Assembly (NCBI RefSeq): GCF_020536995.1
Contig: NC_068369.1
Span: forward strand, 18,145,921 to 18,209,920
Direction of reading: 5' to 3'
Length of the DNA stretch: 64,000 bases
Origin: Dreissena polymorpha
Lineage: Eukaryota > Mollusca > Bivalvia > Myida > Dreissenidae
Shown: in pieces, positions 1 to 12,483 of the stretch
How positions within the stretch are numbered: position 1 is the stretch's first letter
How the letters are laid out: the number at the start of each line of letters is the position of its first letter
The notes under the pieces: model-generated
The model's database searches: none
Seen by the model: only the letters and a program-made list of their open reading frames with translations
Told to the model about the DNA's origin: nothing
Position numbers and translations under genes: made by a program

Positions 1-2039
1 TATGCCACATTGGTTCATCGGTTCGCATAATCCGTTCCCAGTCTCACTGAGTTCTTTAAACATGTCTCTAATAGAGGTCAGAAACAGAATCGGTGATGTT
101 TTACTGCACCGCGTGTGCACTGCTAGTTTTGGAACAATTTTGAATTAATTCCTTTACACTATACACAACTTATGATATTTCTGTGTAATTCATATATACT
201 TAGGAGTGTGGTGGCGCCTCAATAAGCTTTTTTGCATGTGCCTTGCCCGTCAGACGCAGCCAAACGCCTTTCGACAATAGACAAAGCAGACGTATAGAGC
301 GTTGCAGTTTTCATATGAGTAAAGCACACTTTCATGCAATAACATTGACGTCATTTAGTTCTTTTATTGGTACCCACTTGCAACAATTTAAAGTATTATT
401 TATTGCAGGTTAATGAATGCTGAGGATTTTTTATTCCCTTTAAGTAGACTTACGAAACTTTTTTATGAAATGTGTACGTTACCGTTTGTCAGCATGATGT
501 GAAGACGTTTCTTAAGATAAGATATGTGTAACTTGCACAAGATAAAATCATATGTAATCATGTCTAGTGGCTTAACATTATCTGTTGGGCTTTTTAAAAG
601 CAACCTGTACCTGTTCCTAGACAACAGTAACCATCATGTAAGGATCATTATTCGACCTCATGAAGAGCGTTTCACGATAAAGAAATATGCTATATATAGT
701 GTAATTTCTTAAATGACATTCTCATGTGGGCAATCAGGACTAGCAAACACACCTGAAATATACCTATATACATGCTTTTGTTAAGCTGAAGATTAAATTA
801 AGACAATCCCATCCTCATAATTGGGCGAAAGAGAATTTCAATTATCTTTTCGTGTGTGCTATAAAAAGCCACTCTCACTTAACCAACTTTTCTGTTACTA
901 GGTAGCGATAGTCTGAAACCATTACTCTAAGAACAGTAAATATAGTTCAATAATTGCAAATTATGTTTGCTCAATATATGTTCAGAAACACTACATTTAG
1001 CAATATTATGTTTAGTTAGCGGTTTGCATAAATACACTGATAACGCTGTTATGCCTTTAGCATTTCATGACACTAAATTAAAATGAACCATCGTTAACGA
1101 ATATGTAGCCTATATGCCTGTCAGCGTCAATTGCATTCCTTTATTATGGTCCAAGCTATAACCACTCGACGGGTCAAACACAATGTTGCGATGGTCAGAG
1201 TATGCCTTTCTTTGCCTTCCTTTTGCGCCGGTGCACTTGCGTACGGGATTCGTTGCACTGTTTCGCGCCGGTGCACTTGTGTACGGGATTCGTTGCACTG
1301 TTTTGCAATATATATATATTTAGTCCAAACACCTGGGTTCAATAATCTGCTCTCACAATGATCAGCGAGAAGTCTGACATTAAGCGCGTGTCTGATTCTT
1401 CCACACTGGGAGTCGTCTGGTGGTGATCACATAAATATCTTGTTCTTCCACAAAGTCGAGAATGTATCTTTTGGTCACGTGATGTCTAAATCTCATGACA
1501 ACGAACTATTTTGCTGTATTTGTTAGTTGCCAGTAAAAAGCATAGTATCGGTGGACATGCCGTCACGCGCACCATTATCGGCTCTGTTGTCATTCCTTGG
1601 TCTTCGCATTTCACGGCAGCAAAAGTACGTGTGTATGGCTGCGTGAGCCTCAGAAACGTTGAGTGGTTAAGGATGCAACTTGGTGATATTTTGAACAGCT
1701 AAAGTGTTCTGTAAGGAATCATTTATACAACACATAGCACAGGGTGTAAAATATATACGTAAAAACCTCTTGTAAACGAACGCCATGTGTCTGCAGTTTT
1801 GTCTGGCCATTAACCGATCACTTAATTCGATTTGCGTTTCTATATTTCTTAAAAATGGCACCCTAAGGCTATAAAATTGTGACATTGCATTGTACAATGC
1901 CATGCAATATAGAGGAATGATGTATTATTATACATCACATCACATTATACATCACAGGCGTGATCTTGTGTGTTTCCTGACAAGACTGAGGACCTCCGTA
2001 TGTCTTCATTTTAGTTATTGTTCAAAAGGGAAAATGAGA
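1..2039. other. Intergenic, no gene recognised
   Basis: AT-rich sequence with only short open frames that have no recognisable domain or splice context. The one clear structure is a 40-bp direct tandem duplication at 1225-1304, followed by a short (AT)n run. No promoter or RNA gene could be supported. Confidence 0.6.
1225..1304. repeat. 40-bp tandem duplication, two copies
   Basis: Two adjacent copies begin GCGCCGGTGCACTTG at 1225 and 1265 and differ at only a few positions, so the duplication is recent. GC content is higher than in the flanks. Confidence 0.85.
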
Positions 2040-4371
2040 TACAATATACGTCTGGTCTTTTATTTAATAACTTAGATCTTTACAAACGATAACCCTACAT
2101 GTTTTTATGAAGAATTGTACTCCATCCTTACTAGATGTTATACTTACAAACTCTAAATCACTATGTATGACTATGTATGAAAACCCAAATTTGTTTTACT
2201 GGAATTAGTGATTGTCATAATTGTATCTGTACTGTTTCACAAAAGATTGAAAAGGTAAAAGTTACCGAAGCTTCAAAAATCTGGATGTACATGCTTTAAA
2301 TGTTGATCTGTCAACAATCAGGATCCCAACTGTAAATGAGTTTGACCCTAGATCAGAATGTGTAAATAAAATGTATCAAAATTTTGAGTCTGCTATTTCA
2401 GACGTCTACGATTTACATGTACCAGTAAAACAAATGTACAGAAAAACCAAGCAAGTACCATATATGAACAAAACACTACGTAAAGCAATTTATCTTTAAA
2501 AGATGTTCTTGAACAAATTCCAAAAACTTGAAACAGCCGCATATTGGGAAATTTACAGGAAACAAAGAAACATAGTAAATAAATTAAAACACAAATTAGC
2601 AAACCAATATTTTCAAAAAGATGCATTGGTTGGGGCAACGACATCAAATTTTTGGAACGCAATTTTTATCAAATAAATCAAGTACAGAACCACCCTATTA
2701 AACTTCTTTAGGAATGAAGGCAGGCTCTGGTTAAAAACATTTTCGCTGCAGCAATTAGCATAGACCTATCCAAGGCCTTAGATTGCCTGCCACACGATAT
2801 TTTATTGTCAAACTGTCAGCATATGGTATGTCAGAGCCTGCATCCAGACTCCTCCAGTATTACCTTTCTAACAGAAAGCAGCAAATTAAAATAGGAGATA
2901 CACTTAGTACATGGGCCAGTATAACAAAAGGAGTACCCCAAGGGTCTATCATGGGGCCCCTACTGTTCAACGTCTTTATTATTTTTTTATTTATTTTGTA
3001 AACAAGTCTACCCTATTTAATTATGCAGATGATAATACTCATTCATTTAACACATCAAACTTTCATGAACGTATAAGTATCTTACAACAAGAAAGTAACA
3101 TTCTTATTGGTTTCATTTTAATAAGATGCAAACCCTGACAAATTTCAATCTTCTGTAATAGGAAAACTAAATTCTAGTTAAAAACGACTATATCACTCCA
3201 TATAGTGATCTTTTACAAATGGTAGACCTTCCGTCCTTGAAAATAAGACGTATAAGATCAAATGGCTATTGAAACATTTAAAATCATAAATGCAATGTCT
3301 TGGCTATTGAAACATTTAAATAATAAATAAAATGTCTCCACCTTTGTAAAATGATTTAGTTGTTAAGAGAGAGCCAACCATAATTTTTAGATACACAAAT
3401 ATTGTACAGATACCACAAGTACGCACATCAACATATGGTAAGAATTCCTTTAGATATGCTGCCCCCTCGCTGTGGAACTCCCTACCGGAAGACTTTAGAA
3501 AATGTACCAATTTTTCGCAATTTAAAACTTTAATTGGATCATGGAATGACAAAATCTGTATGCGCAAAAGTTGTAGATTGAGTGGGATCTCCACAGCAAG
3601 GGAGCATCACATCACTTAGTTCTAAAGTTTTACTTGTGCCCTACGTGGGCAATATTTAAATCTGCAATGTTATATGTTGTATCTGCTTAACTTAGTTGTC
3701 GCTTAATGTTATATGTTGTTAATTGCTGTTTAACTTAGTTGCCGCTGTCTGTGTATTCTCTGTATACTTAATCTGCAAGCTTCTGTTTTATTTGTTTTGT
3801 TTTTATGAAAGCTGTGTCTCTGTATTATTTATGTGTATTGTTTATTGGTAACTAAAGGTGCTGCTTCGTATGCTCTGCAAACTAAATGTGCTAGCTTCTG
3901 CCTTATTTTACGTGCTTTACATGTATGTGTTTTAGAAATCCAAGTTATTGTGCATTGTCTATTGGTGACTAAATGTGCTGTTTTACGTATATATGCTTAT
4001 AATATGTTAAATGTTTAGTAACAACGCTGTATTATATATTTTTCTGTACTTGAAATATTTGTTTAAACCTCTTATTTCTTTCCGAGAAATTTAGTGGATA
4101 TTTTATTCTTTTTTCTAAATTGATCTGATTTTTGAGCAGACAAATGTAATCTGTTTAAATTACCATATCTGATGTTATAATAACGTTATAATATAATTCT
4201 ATATATTTTATGTATATTTGCCTTATTTAATTACAAATTGGTTTCAGTCTTTCAGCTATTATACGGTTGTTATCTTTATTCATCATGTTTTATAGTCGGA
4301 TGTACAAGATGCCTAGCTTATCTTTGTTGTTTTATTCACTTGCCGACTTAAAATAAATCTTATCTTATCTT
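2040..4371 (+). mobile_element. 5'-truncated LINE retrotransposon with decayed ORF2
   Basis: Non-LTR retrotransposon remnant read in pieces on the plus strand. Near 2110-2230 is the end of an APE-type endonuclease (TPSLLDVILTNSKS, then GISDCHN). The endonuclease-RT linker follows at 2283-2680. RT palm sequence runs from about 2745 to 3140, with IDLSKALDCLPHD, GVPQGS and the catalytic YADD box. The usual C-terminal block (FRYAAPSLWNSLPEDFR) lies at 3430-3619. The RT fingers region is missing around 2700-2745, and a 38-bp stretch is tandemly duplicated at 3262-3338. Frames shift several times, so it is dead. The 3' UTR ends in a short CTTAT repeat tail at about 4351-4371. CR1/L2/jockey-like affinity is likely; the clade is not resolved. 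Confidence 0.85.
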
Positions 4372-5009
4372 GATTGTAGGAACGATACGCAAACAATAAT
4401 ATCACTTTTAAAGACAATTAACATGGTCTGTATGCCATGTTAAGTTGTTTATGGGTCATGATTTTACAGGACTTAATGAATCGCAATAATTTTATTGTCG
4501 TGGTGGACATTTGCAATAAAAACAGTTTGTGCATTGAATAATTTAATTATTCTTAGGCGAATACACATAAAATATAAGTTTAATCGTTGTATCATGTTCT
4601 CGGTAATAAATAATTACATTGCTGATGCTCATAATAAATCAAAGTACTGAAAGTACTGGTTTGACGATGCTTTTGAAGAGGATGGATATATAAAGGATAT
4701 TTGTTGGATTCGGTGGAATATCGATTTTTCCAGAAAAACAGCGAAAAATATCGATATTTTCACTGTTATTTTTCACTGTTTAAAACAAAGAAATGCCAGT
4801 TTATTTCACTGATATTTCTGTACAAATCACCGGAAAGCAAAAAATAAATAAGCATCCATTTAAGTTAATCTACATCACCGCAATTGTGTAATTTTTATTG
4901 CTTGTCATTTATCCGCAGGCCAATAGTTAATGGTTGTGGTGCAATCGTTTTCTGTGACCTAAATGTTGAATATGCTACTTTCAAGCTTGACTTTGAAATC
5001 ATTTAAAAT
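4372..5009. other. Intergenic, no gene recognised
   Basis: AT-rich sequence after the LINE tail. A local inverted motif around AAATATCGATATTT near 4720-4770 is the only structure noticed. Confidence 0.5.
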
Positions 5010-5846
5010 AATGTTCTAACCAATTTACAAGTGGATCAGAGAGAGAATGTGACCACAAAAGTATTAACAGACCTTTTCTTATATTTGACCTAGTGCCCTA
5101 ATTTTTTATAGAATATGAAACCCAAAATGACATAGAGGTGACTAGTTTCATAAGAATCTGGCAAAGAGGTGACACCCAAATTTAAACATTGTAAAATGAT
5201 ATCTTATGTGTTCACAATAAACTTTGGATGAAATACAACAGACAAAGAGCGATAACAAAAGCTCACCTTGCCACATCATAGCAAGTGAGCAAAATAACCA
5301 AAACTAGGATATCATATAATTGCTCAGTTACTTCCAATAACAATAAAATGTTACTTTTGAAACAAATACAATACCTTCCCTTTCTTACTACAGGCTGTTC
5401 TAAAGCAAGATAGCCCTGTATCGCTCACCCAAAACTCCTTCTATAGTGTCAAAAACTTGTGTATGGTTTGACTAAGTTGTAACCTAGCTTTAGCCTGCAC
5501 ATGACCATCTTGCAAATTCAGCTTTTGATTTGATTAAGATGGACATTGTAAGCAATTTTCATGAAAATCAGGAAGATAATGTGACCTGTAGACAGGTAAA
5601 GGAATTTTTCTATATTTTGACCTAATGACCTAGTTTTTGACAAACTACCAACTTTCAAACTGAAACTTTATTTCATCGAGATAACATTCTGTCCAATTTT
5701 CATGAAGATCTAGAAGGAAATGTGACCTCTGGAGTGTTCACTTACCTTTTCTGTGATTTGGTTTGTTAACCTAGTTTGGACCACATATGACCTACTTTCA
5801 AACATAACCTAGAATTAACCGAGATGAACATTTACCAACATAAGAC
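5010..5846 (+). repeat. Old copies of hairpin-ended TGACCT repeats
   Basis: Two degraded elements. The first runs to about 5295 and ends in a GCTCACCTTG...CAAGTGAGC hairpin typical of 3' ends in this window. The second starts near 5408 (CAAGATAGCCCTGTATCGC, then CTCACC). It carries phrases shared with better copies at 42.1-43.3 kb and 58-59.5 kb, such as TTTGACCTAGTGACC and CATGAAGATC. No protein is encoded. Confidence 0.55.
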
Positions 5847-6665
5847 AAACAAGGGCTGTTTGTAAAACATGCATGCCCCCATATGGGCTGTCAGTTGTAG
5901 TGGTAGCCATTTTGTGTATACATTTTTTGTCACTGTGACCTTGACCTAGTGACCTGAAAATCAATAGGGATCATCTGCCAGTCATGATCAATTTACCTAT
6001 GAAATTTCATGATCCTAGACCTTACTATTCTTGAGTTATCATCAGGAAACTTTTTTACTGTTATGAGTCACTGTGACCTTGACCTTTGACCAAGTGACCT
6101 GAAAATCAATAAGGGCTATATACCAGTCATGATCAATGTACCTATGAAGTTTAATGGTCTTAGGCGTAAGCATTTTTGAGTTATCATCCGGATACTATTT
6201 TACTGTTTTGAGTCACTTTGACCTTGACCTTTGACCTAGTGACCTAAACATCAATAGGGGTAATGTGCAAGTCATGATCAATGTACCTATGAAGTTTCAT
6301 GATCCTAGACGTAAGCATTATTGAGTTATCATTAGGAAATCATTAAACTGTTTTGACTCATTGTGACCTTGACCTTTGACCTAATGACCTGAACATCAAT
6401 AGGGGTCATATGCCAGTCATGATCAATGTACCTATGTAGTTTCATGATTCTAGGCATAAGCGTTCTAGTCACTGTGACCTAACCCTTTTATCTAATGACT
6501 TGAAAATCAATAGGGTTCATCTGCCAGTCATGATCAATGTACCTATGAAGTTTCATGATCTTAGCGCCTAAGCGTTCTTAAGTTATCATCCGGAAACCAT
6601 CTGGTTGACGGACCGACTGACGGACTGACCGATATGTGCTAAACAATACTAATCGAACAAGCCAT
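5847..6665 (+). repeat. TGACCT repeat, family Y copy 1 (five ~144-bp units)
   Basis: Starts with the head ACAAGGGCTGTTTGTAAAAC, then GCATGCCCCC and CATATGGGCTGTCAGTTG. Five tandem units of about 144 bp follow, near 5936, 6074, 6219, 6366 and 6473, each with GTGACCTTGACC and a CATGATCAATGTACCTATGA core. It ends with degenerate GACGGACCGACTGACGG. The same order appears in the copies at 8.24, 48.4 and 50.0 kb, so this is a mobile or amplified family. It is non-coding. Confidence 0.8.
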
Positions 6666-6724
6666 ATTCTAGAAGTAAAAGACATCTGAAAAATGATATC
6701 TTTTCTTCAAATGGAAAGATCAAC

Positions 6725-7049
6725 AAACAAGAGGGCCTAAAAGTCCCAAAAGTCGTTCACCTGAGATAACAAGATATTATTGGGACAAATATTGTGCCCA
6801 AAATTCATGAAGATCGGAAAATAAATGTGATCTCTCGAGTGTTAACAAAATTTTACTATAGCAATATAAGCTATATTTTTCAACCAATTGTTACCATTTT
6901 CAAAATGATCCAAGATATCATTGAGACTTATATTCTGGCCAAATTGTTATGAAGATTGGAATATAAACGTGGCATCCACAGAGTTAACAAGGCAAATGTT
7001 GACGGCTCACGACGGCCATAAAGCGATCACAAAAGCTCATGAGCACGTT
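6725..7049 (+). repeat. Short hairpin-ended repeat, family X relative
   Basis: Starts AACAAGAGGGCCTAAAAGTC with CACCTGAG close by, like the heads at 42.15 and 49.19 kb. It contains the ATGAAGATCGGAA phrases of that family and ends with AAAGCTCATGAGCAC. It is internally deleted and old. Confidence 0.5.
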
Positions 7050-8239
7050 GTGTGATTACACTCAATGCGTTCAAATTTTTCTCACAGGCTTTGCGATTGA
7101 CCTTTATAGTATGGATGGCTTTGTTATTATGTATTGCTATCATGTACCTGCAATAGTGTGTGTATGTTTACAATACACAAAGCATATGGCATAAATAGAC
7201 TAATTGAGCTTATAATAATCTGATTACTATAGCCAGCTCAATTAAGGACTTAAAAAACATTTTTGTTGTCCTGATTTCATGAAGACTTGAGATATTTATA
7301 CACATAGAGTTTCCAGATATGGGATTATCCACAAATAAAAAGTATTTTTGATCTGTGTTGTGCAGGCACTTTTTCCATGACTGTCAAAGTGAAATGTCCA
7401 TGTAAAAAGGATGTCAATTTTTTCATTCAACCATTGTGTATAAAAAACGGTTCTGCATATAATTTGCCATTTTGATAGGAGATGACCAGGGTGACACGAG
7501 AAAAGGGATATGCATTTGAGATCTGTTCAGGACTCCATATAAAAGTGGTTATATTTGAAAATGTTAAATTACCACATGACCACGGACTCTAGATCTCCGT
7601 GACATGACTAAGGTTCTAAATTAATCTAGTATGAACATTTGAACTATATCTTTTTAAAACAATTAAAAATGATATTTGATGTACGCATAAAATCTCCTAA
7701 TGTGTACAGATACTACTTAACATATATTTGACTGTATTAAATGTAGGAACTGGTTAAAATATCCATTAGAAAAAGAGATCAGGATATGAAATATGCATTG
7801 CCTGAAGCAAAGACCCTGGAGCTATGTTTATATATCTTTAAACACACTGATTAAAGAAGTAAAACAATACCTTAATACAACAGAGGTAAAATCATCCCCT
7901 CTGAACAATATGATACATAATTATGTATCATATCTTTTTATAAAGATCTGGATAGGTACACAGCAGGATGTTAACGTGTGCGCGCTGCGGGAGAGATATA
8001 GGAGTTACTTATATTTTGGATTTAATTTAATTCACTGAAATTCATAACTGAAGTTACAGTATGATCTCATTTGATATAGATGTACATGATTGTATCAAGA
8101 AAAATATATTAAATAATTATCAGTATTTATTCACGGTCATGATTTCAGTATCATTGAAATGATTTCAGTAAAGTCTATCATTCATATACATCAATTTTGT
8201 AAATATCAATATAAGTATACTACATGAAAACGTTTTTGA
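7050..8239. other. Intergenic, no gene recognised
   Basis: AT-rich sequence without coding signal or recognisable repeat. The open frame near 7793-8038 has no domain and no splice context. Confidence 0.5.
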
Positions 8240-9386
8240 AACAAGGGCTGTTTGAAAAACATGCATGCCCCCCATATGGGCTGTCAGTTGTAGTGGCAGC
8301 CATTGTGTGAATACGTTTTTTGGCACTGAGACCTTGACCTTTGACCTAGTGACCTGAAAGTCAATAGGGGCCATCTGCGAGTAATGATCAATATACATAA
8401 GAAGTTTCATGATTATAGGCGTAAGCATTATTTGAGTTATCATCCGGAAACCATTTTTCAAATTTGATTCACTGTGACCTTGACCTTTGATCTAGTGACC
8501 TGAAAATCATTAGGGGTCATCTGCGAGTCATGATCAATGTACCTATGAAGTTTCATGATCCTAGGCATAAACAGTGTTAAGTTATCATCCGGAAACCATT
8601 TACTATTTCGGGTCACCGTGACCTTGACCGTTGACCTAGTGACCTGAAAGTCAATAGGAATCATCTGCGAATCATGATCAATTTATCTATGAAGTTTCGT
8701 GATTCTAGGCATAAGCGTTCTTGAGTTATGATCCGGTAACAATTTAACTATTTCGGGTCACCGTGACCTTGACCTTTGACCTATTGACCTCGAAAGGGGT
8801 CTTCTGCGAGTCATGGTCGATGTATCTAGGAAGTTTCATGATCCAAGGCATAAGCGTTCTTAAGTTATCATCCTGAAACAATTTTACTATTTCGGTCACC
8901 GTGACCTTGACCTCTGACCTTGTGACCTGAAAATCAATAGGGTTCATCTGCGAGTCATGATCAATGAACCTATGAAGTTTTATGATCCTAGGCATAAGCG
9001 TTCTTGAGTTATCATCCGGAAACCGTTTTACTATTTCGGGTCACCGTGACCTTGACCTTTGACCTAGTGAGCTCAAAATCAGTAGTGGTAATCTGCGAGT
9101 CATGATCAATGTACACATGAAGTTTCATGATCCTAGGCATAAGCGTTCTTGAGTTATTATCAGAAAACTTTTTTACTATTTCGGGTCACCGTGACCTTGC
9201 TCTTTGACCTAGTGACCTCAATATCAATATTGATCATCTGCGAGTCATGATCAATGTACCTATGAAGTTTCATGATCCTAGGCATAAGCATTCTTGAGTT
9301 ATCATCCGGAAACCATCTGGTGGTCGGATATGCGGACCGACATGTGCAAAGCAATATACCCTCTCTTCTTCGAAGGGGGGCATAAT
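8240..9386 (+). repeat. TGACCT repeat, family Y copy 2 (seven ~144-bp units)
   Basis: Complete-looking copy. The ACAAGGGCTGTTTG head is at 8241. Seven tandem units have GACCTTGACC at about 8331, 8476, 8620, 8765, 8900, 9048 and 9192. The tail CCATCTGGTGGTCGG leads to TCTTCTTCGAAGGGGGGCAT at 9363-9382. The minus strand shows several long open frames (8165-9399) that merely repeat one conceptual peptide once per unit; they are artefacts of a unit length divisible by three. Confidence 0.85.
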
Positions 9387-10359
9387 AATACAGTAGCATG
9401 AACCAACAAGGGAGGCAACTTGTTATGTCACAATTTGGCAGTGTATAAAAAGTGGTAGTTAATTATCTCGCTAAACATGGGTCTAAATTACGGTTAAATT
9501 ATCATAGTATCAGTTTTGGTCTAAAAATCCAGTAACATTTTTTTAAATTTCATAACCCCTTGTTGCAAAAAAAAAATCATTAAAAATAGAATTTTCAGAG
9601 TAACCTATTAAAATAAAATAAAAAATGCTTTTTTAGACCCTATATTTTATTTTTGCAATCATATTTTATCAATTACAAATGTTTAAAAAATTATTGTTTC
9701 ATGCTACTCATGGTGCCAGTTTTTTGTCAGAAAATTCATTACATTTTTTAAAAATGCGTTACACCTTGTTGCCAAAAAATTCATAAAAAATATAATTTTC
9801 AAAGATATCCTTTAAAACAAAAAGAAAATGCCTTCTTAAACCTTAAATATTATTCCTTCAAGCATTTTACATCAATTATTTATGTTTGAAGAAATCATTT
9901 GTTCTTGTTTGATATACTGTAAATAATGTAACTAAACATCCAAGTAGTGAGTCCATCAAACTATTGCAACCGAAACACCTGGAGTGCCAGGGCAACCGCC
10001 GAAGTCAAATGCCTTCTGACTTAGTGCATTTTACTATTTATATGTGTATTCATTTGTATGTGTTTGACAAATTTTATAATCTTAAAAGACATCTTCTGAC
10101 CACGCATGTCCTAGATTTCAAAATCCAGGCACTGGTCTGACACATTTGTAACATTAACGTTAGACTGTTACCAGGCTTCTGAATTTATTAGCCAGGTCAC
10201 AGGAAAAGGGCAGTCTAATCAGTATCCAATTAAACTATTTGTCATTGTCAGAAAACCGCTCTTAAGCAAACAGCTTTCAAGCAACTGCAGGCTGAACTGG
10301 ATCTCAACTGGCCACACTCGCCTTAATGTCTCTTTTACTGGGATACAGTTCATTTAACT
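9387..10359. repeat. Diverged ~205-bp direct repeat; otherwise no gene
   Basis: Two diverged copies of an A/T-rich block lie at about 9490-9700 and 9700-9905. Both contain a CAGTTTT...ACATTTTTT stretch, ACCTTGTTGC/CCCTTGTTGC followed by an A-run, and TTTTATCAATTA/TTTACATCAATTA. The remainder to 10359 shows nothing recognisable. Confidence 0.55.
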
Positions 10360-10849
10360 TTAAACGGATCTTTTCACATTTTGGTAAATTGACAAAAATT
10401 GAAAAAAAAGTGTATCGGATTCGCAAATTTTCGTTTTAGGTAGGTTATTTTTAGGAAACAGTATTACTGAACATTTACCATAGTCTAATAAAGCCATTAT
10501 ATGCATCGCTTAACAAATTAAAAATTATAAAGCGTTGCAACGCGAAACGATTGAATAATTTGGAGAGTTATGCTGTTGTTTAATTGTGTGAAACTACGAA
10601 GATTGCTTATATTAGGTAAAAAATACGTCAACCATTTATACTTGGCAGAATAGTCGAGCAGGCTAATGCGTTTTTACTCCAGGACTAAGGGGGTCACTGG
10701 TTCGAGCCCTGCTGCGGACTACTTTTTTTAAAGAATTGTATTCTGGATTTTTAACTGGAGCTTTTAAGATCCAATGTTTACATTTATCAATATAAAGCAT
10801 TTAATGGCTAACTTCAAAACATGTCAAAATCTGTGAAAAGGACCCTTTA
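10360..10849 (+). mobile_element. Inverted-repeat element carrying a tRNA-like module
   Basis: The outer ends are imperfect inverted repeats: CGGATCTTTTCACATTTTGG at the left, and a right end whose reverse complement reads GGGTCCTTTTCACAGATTTTG. In the middle (about 10646-10720) is a tRNA-like stretch: an A-box-like AGTCGAGCAGGCTAATGCG, and GGTTCGAGCCC, a perfect fit to the RNA polymerase III B-box consensus GGTTCRANYCC. The long spacing between boxes suggests a class II (Leu/Ser-like) ancestor. The expected acceptor stem does not fold well, so it is not a functional tRNA gene. A rearranged copy of the left half lies at 43385-43505 on the minus strand. Confidence 0.65.
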
Positions 10850-12280
10850 ACATAATATTTACTCCTATAAATATGAGGTCGATATACATAGGCTTAACGG
10901 TAAATTACGTCTAATTATTTGGACTATAATGATATCAACTACTTAAATAGAAAGAAGAAAGAATTCATACAAACCAGTAATTAGAGTAAAGAGTTTGTAA
11001 TCAATGATGTATTTCAGGACAGCTTGGTGATATGCAAATCCCATATGACATGTTGATATCGGGTATCATAGCCATTCAATAAGTCGCAAAATGCTCGAAC
11101 AAAATTTATAAAGCAAAATGTGACTTAAATTGATAACTAAAAATAGCAGTATCATCAGTATGCCAGTTTTGCCTTGTCAAGCTGTCGAGATCCAGAAAGT
11201 GCTCCATTCACATTTAATATATCCTTCGAATGCCATTTATTGTTGCATTTAGTAATGCAAAACATGCCGATTTAAGCTGTAAGAAAGTTTTGACACGAGT
11301 GTTATCGAGTCTCTCATTGGCGAAGCCATTGTTGTAGAAAGTGATCCTTTCACATCGAACATATCCTACGAATTCCATCCATTTTTTGTCATTAGCGGAG
11401 ATATTGTGAATAAATAATTCATACATCATAAATGACAGCTTCTTACTAGCGAAACAAGCCAATTTATGCAGTAAGAAAGTTTTGACTTGAGACTCTCATG
11501 GGGGCGGCCATTGTTGAATGTTGAAACACGAACGACAACTCTGCTAGGAGAATGTTATCAATGAAAATCAACGAGGTCGAGGTATTTCGATTAGAAAAAA
11601 TCGAGTTATCTCAATCGGACTGAGGTCATAGGACATAGGTCGCCATTGTGAAGAATTTTTGATGGTTATCATTCCTTAGACGATGCTGTTCCAGCATCGT
11701 CAAAAATACGTTCGATTCAGTACGTTATACATATTAAAGCCGCGCTGTGGGAAAATCGAGCTTAAAGAATGTGAGTACAAGTATCGTCGCAGATTCGCCA
11801 GTGCAGTCGATATAGAATAAAAGTAATATAAATTTAAAAAGTATTGTTTGCACTTGATATTTGCCTGTAACTGTAAATATGTAAAAAAAATATTTACAGC
11901 TCTACATATAATGTGTGCATGTATATTTTGTGAAATAGTTTAATTAGACTTTTCTTTACTTTAAACTTTATTGATTTAGCTTAACTTAAATCACATACTT
12001 TATATTAGGTTCATGTTCTCATTGTTTGTGTCATGTTGTTTTTTACATATTTCGCGAAAAATATTATTTGCGATCTCATATTTGTCTAACAAATTTACGA
12101 AAGCTCATTCTTAGTATAAGAACCGCTTGATATGCCTTTTTTCTTTTTGTGTTTTACCTACTTTTTATACATCATTTTGTGTTGTAGTTCTCAAATACAT
12201 GTACCATGTCTTTGCTATCTCAAACACATACTGTGTATAGGCTATAAATTTGCAATATGCTATTTAATGCCGAATAAACT
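10850..12280. repeat. Intergenic with a diverged ~140-180 bp tandem duplication
   Basis: Two diverged units start GAAAGTGCTCCATTCACAT at 11195 and GAAAGTGATCCTTTCACAT at 11337. They share GTAAGAAAGTTTTGAC and a GGCCATTGTTG-like end near 11518. The minus-strand frame over 11214-11462 is only this repeat. Nothing else was recognised. Confidence 0.55.
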
Positions 12281-12322
12281 TTATGTTATGTTATGTTATG
12301 CTATGTTATGTTATGTTATGAT
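12281..12322. repeat. (TTATG)n pentanucleotide microsatellite
   Basis: About eight copies of TTATG with one CTATG variant. Confidence 0.9.
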
Positions 12323-12483
12323 ATTTCAATAATTTTCATCTTTAACAGGTCATACTTCTGCAAAACAAACAATTATGTTCAGAGCTTCTTTCATTGCATA
12401 ACAAAACAAATAAATGCATGCCCATACAACAGCCTTCATCTCCGTTGATGTCTGCAGCGCTATAAATACAGAAAACTACGGTA

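Noticed and set aside
8165-9399. Several long minus-strand open frames with related peptides
   Set aside because: They are conceptual translations of the ~144-bp TGACCT tandem units; unit length divisible by three keeps frames open. No start context, splice signals or known domain.
10640-10725. Functional tRNA gene
   Set aside because: The B box is good, but the acceptor stem and cloverleaf do not form convincingly and the module sits inside an inverted-repeat element.
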